Shown: positions 58,275 through 64,000 of the stretch, one piece after another
Layout of the letters: each line of letters begins with the position of its first letter
Position numbering within the stretch: position 1 is the first letter of the stretch
NCBI GenBank assembly: GCA_003550325.1
Contig: QKWP01000121.1
Location: 413,864 to 477,863, forward strand
Direction: 5' to 3'
Source of the DNA: Gigaspora rosea
Taxonomy: Eukaryota; Glomeromycota; Glomeromycetes; Diversisporales; Gigasporaceae
Length of the DNA stretch: 64,000 bases
The notes under the pieces: model-generated
The model's input: the letters and a program-made list of their open reading frames with translations, nothing else
The model's database searches: none
Told to the model about the DNA's origin: nothing
Program-made: the position numbers and the translations under genes

Positions 58275-59560
58275 GGCTCTCTAGTAATCTCCAAACTTCT
58301 AAACTATATAGCCTAGAAGAATTAGTTAGTCAGGCTTCAAATACTCTATGATTTCTCTTTTCTTAATTCCATACTTCTATAACATATGTCCTTTTCATTT
58401 AGTACAATTGAATTTTGATAAACAAGTTGGTAAAAGCCCTTTTTAAAGCCTATATTTTATTTAGTTTTTTTTTTATTTGCTATCCAATTCATTCTGTTTT
58501 GCAGTACTATTGAAAGCTTAACTATTTCTCTGTTTAGATCTTGTCAAACAAGATTTTATACAGTACAGAGCTGTAAAAGACATCCAATCTATACATATAG
58601 GTGCCAATTTTGGGTGCTTATATAATCAATTCTGATTGGCTAATTTTTGTACAATTGATTTTGGTTGGCTAAAAACCTATATATGTTTTCTTTTTTTTAT
58701 ATTAAATGCCAATTTTTTAAACTCATATAAACTTTAATGCCTTATAACTTCCTTAAAATTAAAAATAAGAAAAATTCCTTTGACAGAAATATAGTTTATC
58801 TAAAAATTTATCAATTTGTCAGAGGGTTTTTTGATTTAATTTTTTTTTTAAAAAAGTTATAATAATTTAAAGTTTTATTAATAACAAGTAGATATCTTTT
58901 ACTGTCTGGTACTGTATTTCTTTTGTTTTTAGTATTTTTATACTATCTTAGATTTATTGTAAATTTGTTCTACAATAGTCAATAATATTCTTTTATATAA
59001 TATATAAATATTTCAATAGTCTTACACTATTCTTACAAGAATGCTAATGTAATCCAGGTTACAGATTCTCTAATCCAAATAAAACAATATAGTTAGGAAG
59101 ATATCAAAATAATGTAGTTTTTAAAAAGAAAAAAGAGTAGACTTTAATAAAAATAATTAGGTATAGTGATGCCACCGAAATTGATTTTTGAAAAAGGCCT
59201 ATTTCGTCTTCATTAGAAAAAATTAAAATTTTTTATAAGGAAGAGCAAATAAAATTTATATAGATATGTTCTTTATAATTTCGTCTATTCAAAAAAAGTA
59301 TCAAATAATTTCGTCTTTCAAGTAAAATAGGTCAAAAACAATTTCGTCTTCAAATTTTAATTTCGGGTTTTAGAACCCGGAATGCTTTCGTCCTCATGTA
59401 TAATTAGGTAATTAATAACATATCCCTTACTATAATATTACTATAATACTAATAAAATTTTTTGAAATTGTCACTTGTGAAATTTGAACTCTATATCTTT
59501 ATTACAAATTGCTTGAAAAGGTAACAACAATTCAACTTTACTATATCACCATACTTCTTT
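58275..59560 (-). mobile_element. AT-decayed, interrupted copy of the 11052-12326 retroposon
   Basis: 58330-58560 aligns with about 11925-12160: TTCTATAACATATGTCCTTT against TTCTATAACACATGACCTTT, then AAGTTGGTAAAAGCCC against AGGTTGGTGGGCCC. The tRNA-like head aligns at 59465-59555 (GTGAAATTTGAACTCTATA against GTGAGATTTGAACTCTAGA). Differences are mostly C-to-T and G-to-A. About 0.8 kb of unrelated sequence separates the two parts, including ATTTCGTCTT-type repeats at 59200-59390. Confidence 0.7.
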
Positions 59561-59689
59561 ATAAATAAATTTTAAAAAATCTTAAAAATTAAGAAATTTA
59601 AAAGAAAATTATTAGAACAAGAAATATATTTAAAAATTATAATTATATAATCTTTTTTTTTTTAATCTGTCATAACCAGTTTGATCTTT

Positions 59690-60205
59690 ATTAATAGGCA
59701 ATTCTCCAGTTAACTGGTTCAAAAATTTTTTTTTATATATAAATTTTACTATAAATGCGAATGCACAGCGTCTTTATCTAAAACTTTTTTTATACTAAAT
59801 TAATCGCCTTTCTGGCTTAAGAGACTTTTGTAAAGCTTATTAAAACGTATCTAATAGTAGTTAGAGCATCAAAATTAGCTTGGTGAATACCAAGATATCT
59901 TTAAAAAACCTTTCTTTTACTATATAAATTTCTTTATAAACAATACTATTGTTTGCAAAGAAATTTATATAGTAAAAATAAGGTTTTTTTAAAGATATCT
60001 TAGTATCCACCAAGCCGATTTTAACGCTCTAACTACTATTAGATGCATTTTAATGAGCTTTACAAAAGTCTCTTAAGCCAAAAAGGTGATTAACTTAGTA
60101 TAAAAAAAAGTTTTAGATAGAGATGCTGTGCATTCGCACTTATAGTAAAATTTATATAAAAAAAAATTTTTTGAACCAGTTGACTAGAGAATTGCCTATT
60201 AAAAG
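59690..60205. repeat. Foldback element, about 515 bp
   Basis: Palindrome centred near 59947. Ends TTAATAGGCAATTCTCCAGT and, read inward from the right, TTAATAGGCAATTCTCTAGT. Arms share TGCGAATGCACAGC, CTTAAGAGACTTTTGTAAAG and AAGATATCTTTAAAAAACC. Highly similar arms, non-coding. Confidence 0.9.
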
Positions 60206-60974
60206 AATTATATAGGGGCTATATAATATATATTCTAACTGTAATGAGCCTAGCTGTTTCAAATGAGTACCTAATTTGGTTATTGCACTGATTTTTAATA
60301 CATCAGATAGTGTATAACTAGTATCTAGCTACCTAGTTTGTATTAGATTTTTGTATAATAATAATTTAAAAAACAATAAGTTCATTAATTTTTTTAATAA
60401 TATAATTTAAATAATCACTATAAACAAAATCTTTTATTTTTTTATTAGTCTAAGTTTATAATTTGTAAATTCCAAAATCTAATATTTTATAGTCAGCAGA
60501 GAATATATTTTTAAGAAAAGATTTAGTAATTAGAATTTTGTTACCAATCTTTAATTTATTTTGTTTAATATTTTTGTCATACTATTTTTTTTAAACTTGT
60601 TGTGCTTTTTGTATATTTTTTAGAGCTTTATTTTGTTATTTTAGTAAAATATCTTCAATTTTAAAAAATCTTTTTAATAATGCTTCTTAAAATAATCTTT
60701 TCTTTATAATAAGATTTAATAATTGTTTTTATTAATAACTTTGTTTTATATCTATAATATAGTATAAATTAATTAAAATAAATAAAAAAGCTATATTGTT
60801 TTTATACTTACTGGTAAATAAATTATTAATATTACTAAAAAAATATTATTATTATTAAGCTAATATATATAGTTTTAAATTACAAGATTGTTAAAATGCA
60901 CTACTGGTGTTCAATATCAGTATGAAGATCAATATCAAAAAATAAACAAAAAAAAATAAACAAAAGTTAAAACT
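60206..60974. other. AT-rich spacer, no gene seen
   Basis: Very AT-rich, T-run-rich sequence without recognisable features. Confidence 0.4.
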
Positions 60975-62050
60975 AATAAATGTTAAATTAGAGTTAATAG
61001 TTAGGGTTAGGATGAGGCATAGTATATAGTAAAATTTCACAAGGGGGTTTTTTTTTAAAAAAAAAAGGTGTTTTCATAGATAAAATTTTGAGTTAGAAGG
61101 TATTTAAAAAAATACCAAACCAACAAAAATTTTATGTTACACCTGATCTTTACATTACACTGCATTTAAAAAATTTGATTGGTGAAAATTATTGTGGTGT
61201 TGAACACTAGTGGTGTGTTTTAGTAATCTCATTAAATTAATATATTAATTGATGATCCACCACAAATCGATAGTGTGATCATAGTGTAACTTGATGCAAA
61301 TTACTATGTAAATCCTATTATAGGAATATTTTTGGCGACCTAAGGAAAACTTAGAAAACTTTTTTTCTTACTAAGTTAATGAGTCATGCCTACTAAGTGA
61401 AAATTGTAGAGCTCATTGAGACGAGTCTAATGGTAGTTAGTTCATCGAAATAGGACCAGTAGATAATAAGATATCTTCAAAAAATGATTGGTCGACTATA
61501 TAAAATTTTGTGTAAACAAACCTATTGTTTACATATAGTTGGTCAATCGTTTTTTGAAGGTATCTCATCATCTACGGGTCCAATTTCAATGATCTAACTA
61601 CCATTAGACTCGTCTCGATGAGCTCTACAATTTTCCCTTAGTAGACATGACTCCTTAACTTAGTAAGAAAAAATGTTTGTCTTGGGTGGGCAAAAAAATT
61701 CCTACATTTTAGAATTTACATATCAACAAATAGTAAGGATCTGCATCACGTTACACTATGATCACACTATCGATTTGTAGCGGATTATCAATTAATTATA
61801 ATTAAATAATAGCATTGTTAAATCACACCACTAGTGTTCAATACCACCATTATTTTTGTTATAAGTTGCAATGTAATGTAAAGATTAGGTAAAATGTGAT
61901 ATTTTTTAAAAAATGATAATAATGCAAAAATTCATTTATGAATCATCTTTAGAACTTTAACAAAAAAAAATTCCTTATGAAATTTTGGTATAAACTATTT
62001 TTTGCTTCATCCCAGGCCTTAATCCTAACCCTAATATTAATTGAAAATTT
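60975..62050. repeat. Foldback element, about 1.07 kb, the longest uninterrupted palindrome
   Basis: Centred near 61512. Outer arms carry TTAGGGTTAGGATGAGGC on the left and its near-complement at 62013-62035. Further in: TGATCTTTACATTACA, CACACCACTAGTGTTCAA-type, CGATAGTGTGATCATAGTGT, AATGGTAGTTAG, AGACGAGTCTAATGG and TTGGTCGACTATATA-type blocks on both sides. The internal phrase order (GAGACGAGTCTAATGG, then 'ATCTACTGGTCC', then AGATATC) resembles the palindromes at 48.5, 53 and 59.9 kb. Confidence 0.9.
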
Positions 62051-62199
62051 TTTTTTGTTTTTTTTTTGCATTCAGCGATCTTGCCTTTTTTTATTATGAA
62101 CTATGCAGTCTAGCTGCCTTGTACAAGTACAAAAATGACTACTAGCGTTCTGTGTAAAAAAGACTCTCCGAGCGATAACTAAGTTACCTGCCCAAAGCG
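62051..62199. other. Spacer between a foldback and the next repeat
   Basis: Locally less AT-rich; no feature named. Confidence 0.3.
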
Positions 62200-62960
62200 A
62201 TCTGCCATACCAACCATTCGTCTCAATCCAGTATCAGAATTTACCTTTCGATTTTAATCCGTCAATCACCGACTGGTGTTGGATGCCATATAAAGACCGC
62301 CTTTCTTTTCTTAAAATTTTAACTTCTTCACAAAGAGCACGTAAAGAAAAAAGGAGAAAGATAAAAACAAAAACAAAAAGAAAACGACAAAGTATAAAAG
62401 GGAAAAACAAAAAGAGGGGAAAAAGGAAAAACGAAAGAAAAGAATAAAACAGAAAAAGAGAAAAAGAAAGAAAACAAAATAAATCTAGATAGGTATAGTT
62501 AAAGTCTATACTAAACTCATAAAAATTATACAGCACAGTCTCTATGATCTTAGTCTGTATTACAATGAAGAATGTAACTACATGACCCTACATCTTCTAC
62601 GAGGTCGAGATCCACCAAGTGAAAATTTATTTAATCCCATCCGTCCGACATTAGTCCTTTGCCAAAAACACGTGGTCACCTAGCAGCATTGTGAGCACAT
62701 GACTTCTTGTGACTTAATGCACTAGAGTTTCCATTCTCGGATGTAAACAATGTTGATCTTCTGGAGGGGGTAAGCCGAAATCGCCACTTTTTGGAAAAAT
62801 TTTTGAAAAAACTGAGTGGGAGGCCGATACACAGGTTTCACTTGTAAAAAGAAAGGAGTGTGGGTTCTTCTTTATCAACTTCATATGCCCTTACTTTCAC
62901 CTTATGGCGGACACCCCAGGAAGGCTTTTCCTACTACCGGTGAGTGATAAACACTGAACT
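62200..62960 (-). mobile_element. Family A retroposon-like repeat, copy 3
   Basis: Reverse complement matches copy 2: CCAAAAAGTGG, TACCCCCTCCAGAAGATCAA, and the tail-side block AAAATTATACAGCACAGTCT / GTAATACAGACTAAGATC-type. An A/G-rich run (62340-62480) is the complement of the T-rich stretch of the other copies. Confidence 0.6.
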
Positions 62961-63085
62961 TGTCAGCAGACAGTCTATTAACTTTGTCTCTAAACGACAA
63001 GTGCTATAAAGCGGTGAGTGATAAACTCTAAGACTACTAGCAAGATAGTCAATTAACTCTATCCCTAAATAATAGCTGCCGCCGT
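62939..63085. repeat. Two tandem copies, about 74-bp period, at the head of copy 3
   Basis: Copies start at 62939 and 63013 with GGTGAGTGATAAACnCT and share GTCTATTAACT / GTCAATTAACT and TCCCTAAAT-type ends. They lie where the 5' end of the minus-strand copy would be, like the 5' monomer arrays of some LINEs, which is only an analogy. Confidence 0.6.
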
Positions 63086-63559
63086 AGGACCTATGTAAGT
63101 ATGTCTTCAGTTTATACAAAATTAATACTAAAGTTTTTGCAAAATATGTGTACAAGTGATCGTTGGGGAGAGTTCTCATTAATTGAAATTTAATTTTTGT
63201 TTTTATAAAAATTATTTTGATTTATATATTACACAAATTTTCATATTACTAGTATTGAACACTACAGGTAAAATATATAATTTTTGTTAAATAAAATTTG
63301 AACTCTTTTTAATAATTCTTTATACCCAACTTTTTAAGAAAGCTAATATATAAAAACTCTATAGGTAATATATTTAATTTACAACAAACTCTACTAATAG
63401 TAGCTAAAGCTCAAAACTATTTAATATGTTAAATTATTACTAAAATAGAAATAAAAAAGACTTAAACTTATATAAGCAAGATCTCTTAACAAAAAATTCT
63501 AGTACAGTTATAAAAATCTAGAGCTTTGTTAAAGTTTATAAATATAAATATTTGGTTAG
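63086..63559. other. AT-rich spacer, no gene seen
   Basis: No feature that I can support. Confidence 0.35.
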
Positions 63560-64000
63560 TTATATTATTCTATATAGTGTAACTTTTATAACCTTGTTTT
63601 GGTTTGGTACTTTTTTTTAGTCTTTTTAAAATTTTAATCAAGTAAATATTCTAGTTTACCCTTTTCAAAAGATTGGCTATGTTTATTTTTTCAAACTAAA
63701 AATATGTTTACCAAATTGAAATTCATATTACAAGTAAATTTTGGGTATTTACAAAATAAATAATATATAATATATAAGATATTTTAAAGAAAATCTATAA
63801 TAAAACTTCTTTTTAAAAATTTTTTTAATATAATTTTTTTCTATTGTGTATATAATGCTTTGGTAAAGTAGTTCTTTATACAGTATTATATAATTTTTAT
63901 AGTCTGGTATGAACAAAAATAGTACTATTATATTCTATTTTTTTTTGTTTTTTTGTTTTTTCTTTTCATATTTCTTTTGATATTTTGGTTATTTGTTTAG
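63560..64000 (+). mobile_element. Family A repeat, copy 4, AT-decayed, cut by the window end
   Basis: GTTTACCCTTTTCAAAAGAT against GTTTACCCTCCAAAAGAT in copy 2, then GGCTATGTTTATTTTTTC, and AGTATTATATAATTTTTATA then GTCTGGTATGAAC. Differences are mainly C-to-T or G-to-A. The tail lies beyond 64000. Confidence 0.65.

Noticed and set aside
62234-62536. 100-codon minus-strand frame
   Set aside because: Phe/Leu/Ser-rich translation of the T-rich tract found in all family A copies; low complexity.

Overview
The window looks like nuclear DNA of an arbuscular mycorrhizal fungus (Glomeromycotina), most likely Rhizophagus or a close relative. The evidence is the very AT-rich composition, the short T-rich introns of the GT...AG type, and the gene families present: an eukaryotic Argonaute with many introns, Sel1-repeat and TKL-type kinase coding regions, a BTB-BACK-TLDc gene copy, an F-box/LRR-type protein and a Kre9/KNH-like secreted protein. 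These families are greatly expanded in that lineage. The species call is inference from family knowledge; no search was run.

Layout. 1-17 kb and 48-64 kb are repeat country with no recognisable host gene: foldback (palindromic) elements, small TIR elements with TA or 8-bp target duplications, retroposon-like units with poly(A) tails, and their AT-decayed copies. 18.7-22.7 kb holds an Argonaute gene (+, about 14 exons). 23.2-25.3 kb holds an RluA-type RNA pseudouridine synthase (+, 8 exons). 29.9-32.3 kb holds Sel1 repeats followed by a kinase domain, with frame breaks. 32.36-34.11 kb is a TIR element carrying a broken BTB-BACK-TLDc gene copy that still has an intron. 34.3-36.2 kb holds two further small elements and a minisatellite. 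36.2-43.6 kb is a nested stack: an outer inverted repeat, a foldback element, a Mutator-like foldback with 9-bp target duplication, and a decayed 5.4-kb LINE. 44.3-44.9 kb is a three-exon secreted KNH-like protein (+), and 45.9-47.6 kb an intact single-exon F-box-type protein (-), tail to tail with it.

How parts may relate. The host genes do not form a pathway or operon. The one functional link I would propose, as inference only, is between the Argonaute gene and the many long palindromes, which would fold into double-stranded RNA if transcribed. Several repeat copies differ mainly by C-to-T/G-to-A changes, and most stops in the LINE sit where tryptophan is expected, so cytosine deamination or a RIP-like process appears to have shaped the repeats. 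I saw no CRISPR array, rRNA, functional tRNA gene, LTR element or Polinton.
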